A DNA stretch of 40,132 nt from Candidatus Phascolarctobacterium caballi (GCA_018065225.1 JAGHTS010000059.1:1-40132), one strand, 5' to 3'. Numbered from the stretch's first letter, positions 17,601-24,491 are shown. Notes: a model not told the origin generated them from the sequence alone. Numbers and translations: made by a program.

Positions 17601-18236
17601 GTAAATCATTCACACAACGGAACAGCAAGAGGTTGTTATGTTGGAGCAGACAACAAGATTTATACAGATACTACCGATAGTTATTGGGCTAACCCCGGCG
17701 ACAATAAATGGACGGGCGAAGACGACTACGAATGGACAGCACAATATTGTGACTTCTATGTAGATTTCACGCACGTAGCACAGGCAAGCGGTTATTGGTG
17801 GTTGGATTATGAGATTTCCGGGACTTTCAATATTTATTATTGGATTAACAACGATGGCATTAAGAAACAGTACAACACAAGAATTAAAGTTAATGCCGGG
17901 GATGTTATCCACATAAGTGTTGAGGGAACCGCAAATATGATTATTGTCAGTTCGCTGGTGTCGATTATTGATGTTCCCGACCGGGTAGAACACTTTGAAA
18001 GCATCGATATCAGCAGTGAGGGGACAGAACTGCCGATAAAGACACCAAACTACAAGACAATTACAGTTCATTTGGACAGCTTACCGCTGGAGAACAACGA
18101 AGAGGTCTATTTGGAAGAAATCAGTAAGGAACCATCAATAATCAGATTACGCAAAAAAGATGGAACACCGATAACTGCAACAGCCAAGAGAATCACTTGG
18201 CAGGGATACGAAAGAGAGGTTATTAGCAATGGCTGA
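14577..18236 (+). CDS. Central tail-tip fibre protein, lambda gpJ-like with gpI-like start
   Basis: 1219 residues; the hub of the tail tip. The N-terminus has a short beta region (VGEFPFKTIGEARAWLDGQ) and a Gly/Ala-rich hydrophobic segment (about residues 75-125) like lambda gpI. The J-type hub domains follow: ADVGRHDYENNATYSWGDPQ, GKGELDITDIKLNDNPIEYY, FTDAERDYQRRTITVFGENY. Fibronectin-III-like repeats lie at about 780-960 (LNVSWVEAVGGGHYNVYIS, TYYVKVVTILG). An Asp/Asn/Trp-rich region near 975-1040 follows. GAGGGATATT precedes ATG; overlap with the K-like gene is 53 bases. Confidence 0.92.
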   Translation: MSARLTVVRNPIIPEKNRYVGEFPFKTIGEARAWLDGQEVNITVDNWLVTDDYEPKTGEMVLIMPVIGKGGGKSVFGVVAMVALAVVSHGIATGGWLAGAGIAAGTTAAYGIAAATLFIGGTLISRSMTSGAKADVGRHDYENNATYSWGDPQTMEGQNNAIAETYGKVQSAGQTLGKFVSLSGNDEVLNWLVGCGKGELDITDIKLNDNPIEYYKNISCEIRRGTNDQEIISNFNDTYFTENVSALMSGSTPVVRQAQGTATEGLIYKISCDQGLYYANDDGGLSTAWVRIQMDYRLHAAPGEEENPWTVWQTVQISGAQNNALRREYRLDNLPAGQYDIRTTCVGRSHSESSSRAGVKVWLNSITSIVYDDFVYPGIALIGIKGLATDQLNGSPTIKFIKERKFIWAYNPNTGMYEEQPANNPAWAAYDMLHQAQKVMNINTGKYEFVFRGVDKNHILYDQFKEWGDWCEDMDLHINLEICETGEMLDLINSKIACIGRGLVIRFGTRYGAKWSHAQNPVQMFGMGNIVKDTFEESFLSIDDRANAVEITFTDAERDYQRRTITVFGENYNTDATEKVAQATYDGITSYEQAFREGMYQLACNKYLLRTVSFDADVDSIACTVGDVIVVSHDIVQAAYSGRISKVVGRVVTLPTVDPVDTTQSYKLMYRSSEHDTLEEYDVSVAYNENNELEATILGEIDPDPAPAVNDIYDLALVTMGRRMFTIQSITRSSEFRRHIEALEYNAQVYSEDYDIPEIEYSRGGDVAQNVTGLSCAQVAYVRKDGTRASQLNVSWVEAVGGGHYNVYISTNGKDWTPIATNTSKVQVKADVQPWTTYYVKVVTILGVSQSSGVVEYPVPPGDDVLPPNVLQLDCEVLKDGTRRYHWDFNYPEPNDIAGFKMKYCHGTGGNWNIADDVQDGLITAQPYEAKTIRQGTHTIFIKAVDNAGQESPLPATCIINFGKPLEENVLETKDFSENGWGELNFGEFWDEDENKEFWNPNEETDFWVNHSHNGTARGCYVGADNKIYTDTTDSYWANPGDNKWTGEDDYEWTAQYCDFYVDFTHVAQASGYWWLDYEISGTFNIYYWINNDGIKKQYNTRIKVNAGDVIHISVEGTANMIIVSSLVSIIDVPDRVEHFESIDISSEGTELPIKTPNYKTITVHLDSLPLENNEEVYLEEISKEPSIIRLRKKDGTPITATAKRITWQGYEREVISNG

Positions 18237-19056
18237 AAGGTCGCTTAAATTTAGTAATTACAATAAGTACAACGATACTACCCAAGGCCAGTACCAAGAG
18301 TATAGCCGGAATCAGAATAGTATTGTGACCGAAATGGCAGAGGCACTATTGTGGCAACCTTCCACAATGTACTCTGCCGGGCAGGTATGTATGTCCACCA
18401 AAATACCAAAAGGGAAATGGGCGGTATGTTCAGTTGCGGGCACCAGCGGGCAGGAAGAACCTGATAACTGGGATTCTACCACCCAAGACGGAACTGTAAC
18501 GTGGGTAATAAGGCCAATATCCGTGGTGGTGGACGGTTCAATTATTCAGGGCGGAACAAACCCTGTAACCGCGGCAGCCATTTATTTGGCTTTGTCGGGG
18601 AAACAGAATATAGCTGACCCTGCGGCACTGGCCATAGCGGACAGGAACGGTAATGAGATTAACTTTACAGGGGCAGGCATTAAATTAGTTTTGGGAAATA
18701 CTGCTGTTGCTCGTGCAATAGCAGATAAAGACGGTAATCCTATTGACGGTATTGTGGATGAAGAGCTGGACGGAGAAAGTACCCACGCAATACAAAATAA
18801 GGCGGTCTATGAGGCGATTGGTGCAGATGGGTTTCAGTTTACTGCCAGTCAACAAGCGGCTTTGACATATCAAGCGGCTTATGGTGGCGGAATCAACTAT
18901 TTATATACTCAAACAGGGTTGCCGGAACAGAAGGCGACCCTAAAAACCATAGTCCAAAAGCTGATTAACTTGAGCCATAGTCACACATTGGGGTCTTGGA
19001 ACTGCAACTGTAATTGTGACTGTGACTGCACATGTGACTGTTCAGGGGGGGAATAA
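18229..19056 (+). CDS. Tail protein ending in seven alternating cysteines
   Basis: 275 residues. Residues about 40-100 (LWQPSTMYSAGQVCMS ... VAGTSGQEEP ... QDGTVTWVI) form the small beta domain also found twice in the tail fibre at 20910. A helical LSHSHTLGSWN linker leads to the extreme C-terminus, where Cys occurs at every second residue: 259, 261, 263, 265, 267, 269 and 271, spaced by Asn, Asp or Thr, then SGGE. Such a tail is a plausible metal-binding strip or peptide-modification substrate; a radical SAM/SPASM enzyme lies two genes downstream. Overlaps the upstream gene by 8 bases. Confidence 0.88.
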   Translation: MAERSLKFSNYNKYNDTTQGQYQEYSRNQNSIVTEMAEALLWQPSTMYSAGQVCMSTKIPKGKWAVCSVAGTSGQEEPDNWDSTTQDGTVTWVIRPISVVVDGSIIQGGTNPVTAAAIYLALSGKQNIADPAALAIADRNGNEINFTGAGIKLVLGNTAVARAIADKDGNPIDGIVDEELDGESTHAIQNKAVYEAIGADGFQFTASQQAALTYQAAYGGGINYLYTQTGLPEQKATLKTIVQKLINLSHSHTLGSWNCNCNCDCDCTCDCSGGE

Positions 19057-19821
19057 ATGAAGGTTTTTTATAAAAATGACAAAACGCAAAGACAATTAGG
19101 TTTTGAAAACAGTGGTGGCAAACTGACAGCCACTATGTATGTTCAGGAAGAAATCAAACAGGATGACAAAACCAAGATTGTTGAAAAGGTTGCTTTTTCA
19201 AAAACGTGGGAAATTGCAGAGTTATACAAGTTACGAACCAATTCCAATAATTTTACGGTAAAGGTATATTTTAATGATACCGCATTTACAAAAGTTATTC
19301 ACATTATGCCATCACGGGACAACATGAAGGAATATTGCAAGAATATGATTGTATCGGAGAATGGTGGACAGTCCAAAGGTATTGCGTTCTCGGTGTTCTT
19401 CAATGGCCCGGTTGATTGTTGCGTAGTAGTCAACAATTTCACTGTTAAACAATCAGCAGGAATTGAACTTGTAAAGAGTGATAACCCTGACAGGTCAGCA
19501 TTCCAATATTACCCTAATTTTTTGAATAACATGAAAAGGTTCAAAGCGAAACAAGAATTGCTGGCAAAGCTGGATTGCAACGATTCACTTTGTGGCAACG
19601 AGGCACAGGTCGATATCTTAACCAAGATTGTTAAGGCATTGGTGGAGCTGAACCCGGACAGGACAATTAGGGAAAAGGTGCCTGAACTGGATGCCTTCTT
19701 TGAGGCGGTGGACAGCACCAGTGTGCTGACCTTAAAAACCACCACTAAAGCCATTCAGGACATGAAAAAGCAAAAGGAGAATATAAGATATGCCCAACAG
19801 GAATATTTCCAAAACAAATAA
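19057..19821 (+). CDS. Unknown protein between Cys-rich tail protein and radical SAM enzyme
   Basis: 254 residues, not recognised. The N-terminal half is beta-rich (KLTATMYVQEEI, NNFTVKVYFNDTAFTKVIHIMPS) and contains SVFFNGPVDCCVVVNNF; the second half is helical and charged. It begins directly after the upstream stop and overlaps the radical SAM gene by 32 bases, indicating a tight unit. It could be a tail component, a delivery or recognition partner for the maturase, or a second substrate (Cys pairs near residues 128-129 and 184-190). Confidence 0.85.
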   Translation: MKVFYKNDKTQRQLGFENSGGKLTATMYVQEEIKQDDKTKIVEKVAFSKTWEIAELYKLRTNSNNFTVKVYFNDTAFTKVIHIMPSRDNMKEYCKNMIVSENGGQSKGIAFSVFFNGPVDCCVVVNNFTVKQSAGIELVKSDNPDRSAFQYYPNFLNNMKRFKAKQELLAKLDCNDSLCGNEAQVDILTKIVKALVELNPDRTIREKVPELDAFFEAVDSTSVLTLKTTTKAIQDMKKQKENIRYAQQEYFQNK

Positions 19822-20899
19822 AGTTATTAAGATTTTTTTGGGTTCTGCCTGCAACTTCCAGTGTAAATATTGTGTGCAAACCAAAATAGCACAGGAAGTC
19901 CACACACAGCAGGATTTCTCGAAAATAAAAAAGTTTCTTATTGACGAACAGCCGGACAGAGTGTTGTTGTGGGGTGGGGAGCCCCTTTTGTTTTGGGAAA
20001 CATTTAAGGCCATAGCAGAATTTGTGGCTGAAAATTGCCCCAAAGCCGATATTATCACCATAACCAACGGTTCGTTGCTGACTATGGATAAAGTAGAATT
20101 TATCAATAAGTACAATATCGGCATAGGCCTGAGCAATGACGGAAGGCACACTATCAAGACCCGGAACAAGAATGTATTAGAAGATATGCATATTCTTGAT
20201 TGTTTTTTGGGAATAAAGCACAAAGGCATTTGCACGGTACTGACCCCCCTAAACTTTGACATTTACAAAGATATTTGGGGTTATTTTGACGAAGTGCTTA
20301 TGGGCGAAAGGGTCAATGTCAATATAGACCCGGTTAAGAATTGCACAGGGTTGGATATGTTTATTCCCTCTGATTCAGATATGGAAGTGCTGAAAAAGTC
20401 CGTCCATATTATGGGGGATAAATTTGTGGAGTCCATTCAAAAAGGCGACTACAACAGCAGGGAATATATCTTTTTTGAACGGATTATTAGCCACATTAAA
20501 CGAGGTATTTTTGACAGGGAAGATTTAAGCCCTCGTCTTTTGTGCGGTCACGGTCACAATATTATGACCATTGATTTACAGGGAAATATTTTTACCTGCA
20601 ACAATTCCGGCATAATCGTTGGAACCGTGGCAGACAAAGACAAAGCCAATGCCGAAATCAACAAAAGGGTTATCCCAGATAAAAAGTGTATGGAATGTCC
20701 ATACCTTAACATCTGCATACCCGGAACCTGCACCCTGATAACCAAAGATGAAAGGGAGCAGGAATGCCGGATAAGGAAGGTGTTTTACAAGGAATTGATT
20801 TCCCGATTATTCCAATTGGGTGCAAATGGTATTTTGGACGCAACCGCACCCAAACAGGCAAATCTTGACAGGGAAATGTGCCTGTATTCTATGACATAG
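19790..20899 (+). CDS. Radical SAM/SPASM peptide-modifying enzyme
   Basis: 369 residues. The SAM cluster motif C21-x3-C25-x2-C28 is followed by LLWGGEPLLFWETF (GGEP SAM-binding strand) and TITNGSLL. The C-terminal SPASM domain is complete: LLCG, NIFTC (CX12GX4C), then KKCMECPYLNICIPGTC and a later EQECR, enough ligands for two auxiliary [4Fe-4S] clusters. Enzymes of this build mature ribosomal peptides (thioether or C-C links) or sulfatases. No sulfatase or small precursor peptide is nearby; the Cys-rich tail protein two genes upstream is the obvious candidate. AAGGAG precedes ATG 19790. Confidence 0.92.
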   Translation: MPNRNISKTNKVIKIFLGSACNFQCKYCVQTKIAQEVHTQQDFSKIKKFLIDEQPDRVLLWGGEPLLFWETFKAIAEFVAENCPKADIITITNGSLLTMDKVEFINKYNIGIGLSNDGRHTIKTRNKNVLEDMHILDCFLGIKHKGICTVLTPLNFDIYKDIWGYFDEVLMGERVNVNIDPVKNCTGLDMFIPSDSDMEVLKKSVHIMGDKFVESIQKGDYNSREYIFFERIISHIKRGIFDREDLSPRLLCGHGHNIMTIDLQGNIFTCNNSGIIVGTVADKDKANAEINKRVIPDKKCMECPYLNICIPGTCTLITKDEREQECRIRKVFYKELISRLFQLGANGILDATAPKQANLDREMCLYSMT

Positions 20900-20909
20900 G
20901 AGATATAAA

Positions 20910-21902
20910 ATGGCAACACAATTACTTAATTACGATAATTTTACAAGGTTACAACATCCAAAAGAAAAAGAATTATCTGATTATTTTAAAAATCAAAATA
21001 TTGTGCTGGGTGAAGTTCAAAACGATGTTGAGAGTATGAAAACAGGCAAAGCGGACGCAACTAACCTAACCGACCACATCGAAGACGAAGGTAACCCCCA
21101 TAACGTTACCGCTCACCAAGTGGGAACTTTGACCGCCAGCGAAATCATAGAGGCAACGGGAATGCTTATGCGTTCTACCACATATATGGTAGGCGATATT
21201 TGTAAGGTTTCTTTATTGCCTAACAATTTCTATGTGGAATGTACCCAAGCAGGCACAACCAGTTCCACAGAGCCAACCTACACCCCTGTGCTTAATTCAG
21301 AGGTACTGGACGGAACAGCAAAATTTAAGGTGTACCGTTACGCGAACACCACAGAATTAGGTTTTATTCTGCGGAATACAGCGTATGTTGTTGGTGATGC
21401 CTGTTTTTCGGTTCAACTGCAACACAATATGACTTTGGTCTGCACCCAAGCAGGGACAACAGCAGGAACTGAACCGACAATAACCAACCCCGTAATGGGT
21501 ATGGTAATTTCGGACGGCACAGCCAAATTCACGATTAAGCCAACGGTGGCTGAATATTGCAACACCCAACCCACAACAACCAGTACCGCTTCCCCGTATA
21601 AACCAGTGGTCTGTATAGAGAATTATTACGATGAAGAAACGGGCGACTGGTATAGAAAGTACAGCGACGGTTTTATAGAACAGGGTGGGAGAATTGCTGC
21701 CGGTAGTGACAAACAATACACCGGAACATTCCTTATTCCTTTTTCTAATATTAATTACCAAATTTGTTATAGGGGCGTAGCAAGGAATAGTAATACAACT
21801 GCCACCCAATGGCAATGGATTGAAATTAACGCTATCTCTACTACCAGTTTTTGGGCAAAACAAATAAATTTCTACCGTGATTGGTATGCGTGTGGTTATT
21901 AG
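20910..21902 (+). CDS. Tail fibre, expressed form (constant region plus cassette A)
   Basis: 330 residues. N-terminal attachment helix, then NLTDHIEDEGNPHNVTAHQVG, a classic tail-fibre repeat. Two copies of a Cys-containing beta module follow (YMVGDICK ... ECTQAGTTSSTEPTY and YVVGDACF ... VCTQAGTTAGTEPT). ETGDWYRKYSDGFIEQGG leads to the receptor-binding domain. From Gln258 (CAGGGTGG at 21681-21688) the sequence is cassette A, 73 residues ending FYRDWYACGY. Nine further cassettes lie silent downstream. GGAGAT precedes ATG. The gene follows the radical SAM gene at 10 bases. Confidence 0.95.
   Translation: MATQLLNYDNFTRLQHPKEKELSDYFKNQNIVLGEVQNDVESMKTGKADATNLTDHIEDEGNPHNVTAHQVGTLTASEIIEATGMLMRSTTYMVGDICKVSLLPNNFYVECTQAGTTSSTEPTYTPVLNSEVLDGTAKFKVYRYANTTELGFILRNTAYVVGDACFSVQLQHNMTLVCTQAGTTAGTEPTITNPVMGMVISDGTAKFTIKPTVAEYCNTQPTTTSTASPYKPVVCIENYYDEETGDWYRKYSDGFIEQGGRIAAGSDKQYTGTFLIPFSNINYQICYRGVARNSNTTATQWQWIEINAISTTSFWAKQINFYRDWYACGY
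21681..21688 (+). repeat. Shufflon site 1 (single arm, expression site)
   Basis: CAGGGTGG inside the fibre gene, encoding the QGG of EQGG. Only the right arm is present; upstream is TTTTATAGAA. The constant part of the fibre ends here. Confidence 0.85.
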
Positions 21903-22135
21903 TAACCATAAGCTATCCAATAACCAAAGACATTACGAGCGTCAGCCCCTCTTACTATACCTATATGCATAAACCCAGTGGTTGTTACAGACCCATTTTC
22001 CAATCCGGGTTCATAACTATCTGACGAAGTACCGCCACAATCTCCGAGCATGACAACTGGAGTTTTTTGAAACGGCAATATAAAACTAACTTGATGCCGA
22101 GTGTCACTTGCTTGTGTTCCAATTTTACCACCCTG
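21899..22135 (-). other. Silent tail-fibre C-terminal cassette B
   Basis: Promoterless partial frame on the minus strand. It begins at the crossover arm as QGGKIGTQASDTRHQVSFIL and ends GYWIAYGY with TAA; 78 residues. Contains the FILPF motif of all cassettes. Its stop overlaps the stop of cassette A tail to tail. Inversion between site 1 and site 2 would fuse it to the fibre gene in frame. Confidence 0.9.
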
Positions 22136-22147
22136 CTATCAGGGTGG
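22128..22147. repeat. Shufflon site 2 (double arm)
   Basis: CCACCCTGCTATCAGGGTGG: two inverted 8-bp arms around the asymmetric spacer CTAT. Cassettes B (left, minus) and C (right, plus) start from its arms. Confidence 0.9.
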
Positions 22148-22388
22148 TATTTTAACCCCAAGCACTTGGGTAAGAATAGGAATTGGCAATTACAAAATAA
22201 CATTTCTTGTTCCTATGAACAACGTTGTTTTAGCACAAGGAACAGTTAAACAAACCGTAGCAGTTCCTTTTGGTTGGGCTGCTTTCGGTACAGTTACAAA
22301 TGTTAGTATTATTTTTACGCTTATGACAGTTGCAAATAGTTCAAGCGACCAATCAAATAATCTTTGGTGGCGAGTTTGTGGTTATTAG
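22140..22388 (+). other. Silent tail-fibre C-terminal cassette C
   Basis: Plus-strand frame of 82 residues starting QGGILTPSTWVRIGIGNYKI, with the shared FLVPM motif, ending NNLWWRVCGY. No start codon or ribosome site of its own at the arm. It is in the same orientation as the fibre gene but needs rearrangement (two inversions or a deletion) to be expressed. Confidence 0.9.
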
Positions 22389-22609
22389 TAACCACAAGCG
22401 TAGTACCCCCTGCTGACCGCAGAAACAGGTACTGCCCTAAAAGAGGACGCAGATACTGCATAGATTTGGAGTTGCCACCATCCGGGGTTTGTTGTATATG
22501 AAGTTACATCTTGACCCAAATATCCTATTTTATATTTTGCGTTTTTGAACGGAACAAGCAATGTTCCGTCATAATATTGACTGGCGATGCCCGGTATCTT
22601 ACCACCCTG
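22385..22609 (-). other. Silent tail-fibre C-terminal cassette D
   Basis: Minus-strand frame of 74 residues: QGGKIPGIASQYYDGTLLVP at the arm, shared LLVPF, ending SRGYYACGY. Converges on cassette C with a four-base stop overlap. Confidence 0.9.
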
Positions 22610-22621
22610 ATAGCAGGGTGG
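22602..22621. repeat. Shufflon site 3 (double arm)
   Basis: CCACCCTGATAGCAGGGTGG; spacer ATAG, the reverse complement of CTAT. Cassettes D and E diverge from it. Confidence 0.9.
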
Positions 22622-22823
22622 GTACTCAATAGGTGAAGGCAGTAAAAACTTGATTGTCCCATTCCAAAAAAGTTATGTTGCTGTAATTAGTGCTGTTGCA
22701 AGCGGTGATGTAAGATACGAAATCAAATTAGGAACAATAACATTGACTACTTTTAATGTTGTATATCATAGGTCTTCAACATCAGTAACTTGTAATTTTA
22801 ATTGGGTTGCTTATGGGTACTAA
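22614..22823 (+). other. Silent tail-fibre C-terminal cassette E
   Basis: Plus-strand frame of 69 residues, the shortest: QGGYSIGEGSKNLIVPFQKS, ending NFNWVAYGY and TAA. No independent start signals. Confidence 0.9.
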
Positions 22824-23041
22824 TAACCGCAGCATCCCCATGTAACTAACTTATTGCTAACAGTAGTTCCCAAAGTAGCTACATATGAGCTTCCCTTAAA
22901 ATTTGTAAATGTTTTACTGTTTAAGGTTATTGAAAAAGGGCATGCCCCTTCAACAGCACCATACACCAAATATTTGGTAGCGGTAAAAGGTATAATAAGG
23001 GTAATTAAAGTACCTTCCTTAATATTGCTAATACCACCCTG
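22820..23041 (-). other. Silent tail-fibre C-terminal cassette F
   Basis: Minus-strand frame of 73 residues: QGGISNIKEGTLITLIIPFT, ending NKLVTWGCCGY. Converges on cassette E. Confidence 0.9.
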
Positions 23042-23053
23042 ATAGCAGGGTGG
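23034..23053. repeat. Shufflon site 4 (double arm)
   Basis: Same sequence as site 3 with spacer ATAG. Cassettes F and G diverge from it. Confidence 0.9.
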
Positions 23054-23267
23054 TAAATTTAACAAGGCAGGTTTAGTTACAATTGTCTTGATTGTTAGCT
23101 TTTCTAACGTCAACTATTTTTTAAGTTGCGTACCAAGATATAGCGACCATTCAATATCCGCCCCGTTTGGAAGATTAGGTTTTAATAAAACGACAACAAC
23201 TTTCCAAAACGGAGCATCAACAACAAGTGGCGGTGTTCCCACAGATTGGTATGCTTGTGGTTTTTAA
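23046..23267 (+). other. Silent tail-fibre C-terminal cassette G
   Basis: Plus-strand frame of 73 residues: QGGKFNKAGLVTIVLIVSFS, ending PTDWYACGF. The only cassette with a final Phe, and its mid motif (IVSFS) departs most from the others. Confidence 0.88.
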
Positions 23268-23476
23268 TAACCGCAACAGCACCACCAATTTTGTGAAGCA
23301 AGATCAGATACACCAGCAATGCTAATTGCGGTATTCGTTTTCGCCAAACCGCCAATATTGCAATTGTGGGCTCCCAACGCAGTCCCTGATAACGCAGAAT
23401 AATTGTTGTGCAAGAATGGCATTAAAAAAGTTATGGTCTTAACTTGACCAGCATTTAGATATACACTACCACCCTG
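23264..23476 (-). other. Silent tail-fibre C-terminal cassette H
   Basis: Minus-strand frame of 70 residues: QGGSVYLNAGQVKTITFLMP, shared FLMPF, ending QNWWCCCGY. Converges on cassette G. Confidence 0.9.
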
Positions 23477-23488
23477 CTATCAGGGTGG
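23469..23488. repeat. Shufflon site 5 (double arm)
   Basis: Same sequence as site 2 with spacer CTAT. Cassettes H and I diverge from it. Confidence 0.9.
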
Positions 23489-23702
23489 GGTCATTTCGTA
23501 CAATGGTAGTAGTTCGGGAAATACATATCAATTTTTAACACCATTTTCAACAACCCATTTATATGTTGGTTGCACCTGCATAACAACTATGGATGCTTAT
23601 ATTGTTAGAAACATAACTCAAACTTCATTTATTGTCTCAGCAGGTACAAGAAATATTGGGTGGTTTGCCAACAATTTTATATGGTATGCGTCCGGTTATT
23701 GA
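23481..23702 (+). other. Silent tail-fibre C-terminal cassette I
   Basis: Plus-strand frame of 73 residues: QGGVISYNGSSSGNTYQFLT, shared FLTPF, ending NNFIWYASGY and TGA. Confidence 0.9.
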
Positions 23703-23926
23703 TATCCACAAGCATAATACGAAACTATTCCTGTATTCTCGTCTTGATAATAAGTAAAACCGGTTCCGGTTCGTTTTTGCGGCACCCAATTAACAGAAGT
23801 CATACTTCCGCTCCAACCGTTTTCTATAGAGTAACAAAACAGCAAAGAATAATTATTATTGGAGAACGGGACAAGAAAAGTCAACGTGTAATATGTACGT
23901 CCAATGACAGGTCTGTACCCACCCTG
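23696..23926 (-). other. Silent tail-fibre C-terminal cassette J
   Basis: Minus-strand frame of 76 residues: QGGYRPVIGRTYYTLTFLVP, shared FLVPF, ending IVSYYACGYQ. Last cassette of the array; inversion of the whole array between site 1 and site 6 would express it. Confidence 0.9.
23919..23926 (-). repeat. Shufflon site 6 (single arm, distal end)
   Basis: CCACCCTG followed by CTCTTAATC. Only the left arm is present, facing inward, so it bounds the array opposite site 1. Confidence 0.85.
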
Positions 23927-23997
23927 CTCTTAATCAAATTTCAGTCGATTTAGAAAGTCGCTTGAAATTTGGCTAAAAGCCGAAAGGAGAATAAAAA

Positions 23998-24378
23998 ATG
24001 AGTATTGGAACAAAATTGCCTAAACCCTGTCCACAAAATCAGTGGTTAGAGGCGAGAAAGTGGGCGATGGGGCATAATGCCACCATTGAAGACAAAGGGA
24101 ATTATTATGAGATTGTAGCCATTCCTGCACCGAGTGTTGAAGAACTGCAAAGTCAAAGACGGGGGGTCAGAGATAACTACCTGAATGGTATTGAATGGCG
24201 GGTTGACAGGTACAAAGACCAGTTGGCTTTGGGCATTCCCACAAATGACACAGAAACCACATACAGAGCGGTTTTGCAGTATATGCAGTACCTGAGGGAT
24301 TATCCAAACAATTTGGGCGGTAACTGGTGGGAAGAAGACCCTTTAACTTTCGAAAAATGGCTTGAAATCAATGGTTAA
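23998..24378 (+). CDS. Tail-fibre assembly chaperone-like protein
   Basis: 126 residues. The pattern RRGVRDNYLNGIEWRVDRYKDQ, then YRAVLQYMQYLRDYP and WWEEDPLTFEKWLE resembles the C-terminal region of phage tail-fibre assembly (Tfa-like) proteins, which help fold and trimerise fibre tips and are often placed directly after an invertible fibre segment. GAAAGGAGAATAAAA precedes ATG. It lies outside the shufflon, so one chaperone would serve all ten tips. Confidence 0.75.
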   Translation: MSIGTKLPKPCPQNQWLEARKWAMGHNATIEDKGNYYEIVAIPAPSVEELQSQRRGVRDNYLNGIEWRVDRYKDQLALGIPTNDTETTYRAVLQYMQYLRDYPNNLGGNWWEEDPLTFEKWLEING

Positions 24379-24403
24379 AGGGATTTTTAATGCGTTAATT
24401 TAA

Positions 24404-24491
24404 TTAGTAACAAATTAGTAACACGTTAAAAAGTGATAAATGCGTGGGTTAAAAGGAAAACAATTCTTGAATTAGTAACAGGTTAGTAACA
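24404..24491 (+). repeat. Four TTAGTAACA direct repeats upstream of recombinase gene
   Basis: Exact copies at 24404-24412, 24415-24423, 24472-24480 and 24483-24491. Each pair is spaced 11 bp start to start, one helical turn, and the pairs are 68 bp apart. This is the layout of arm-type binding sites or operators for a tyrosine recombinase. Nothing coding is evident in 24379-24514. Confidence 0.75.

Noticed and set aside
22101..22388. Independent 95-residue gene on the plus strand
   Set aside because: Its first residues read antisense through cassette B and the recombination site; no ribosome site; the meaningful part begins at the CAGGGTGG arm as cassette C.
21902..23926. CRISPR-like array because of repeated palindromes
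   Set aside because: Only four full repeats, spaced about 430-475 bp, with coding cassettes between; no Cas genes.
20910..23926. Diversity-generating retroelement
   Set aside because: No reverse transcriptase and no template/variable repeat pair with adenine-specific changes; cassettes are unrelated in most positions.
21899..23926. Decayed tail-fibre pseudogenes
   Set aside because: All nine frames are intact from arm to stop with conserved ends; decay would have introduced stops or frameshifts.
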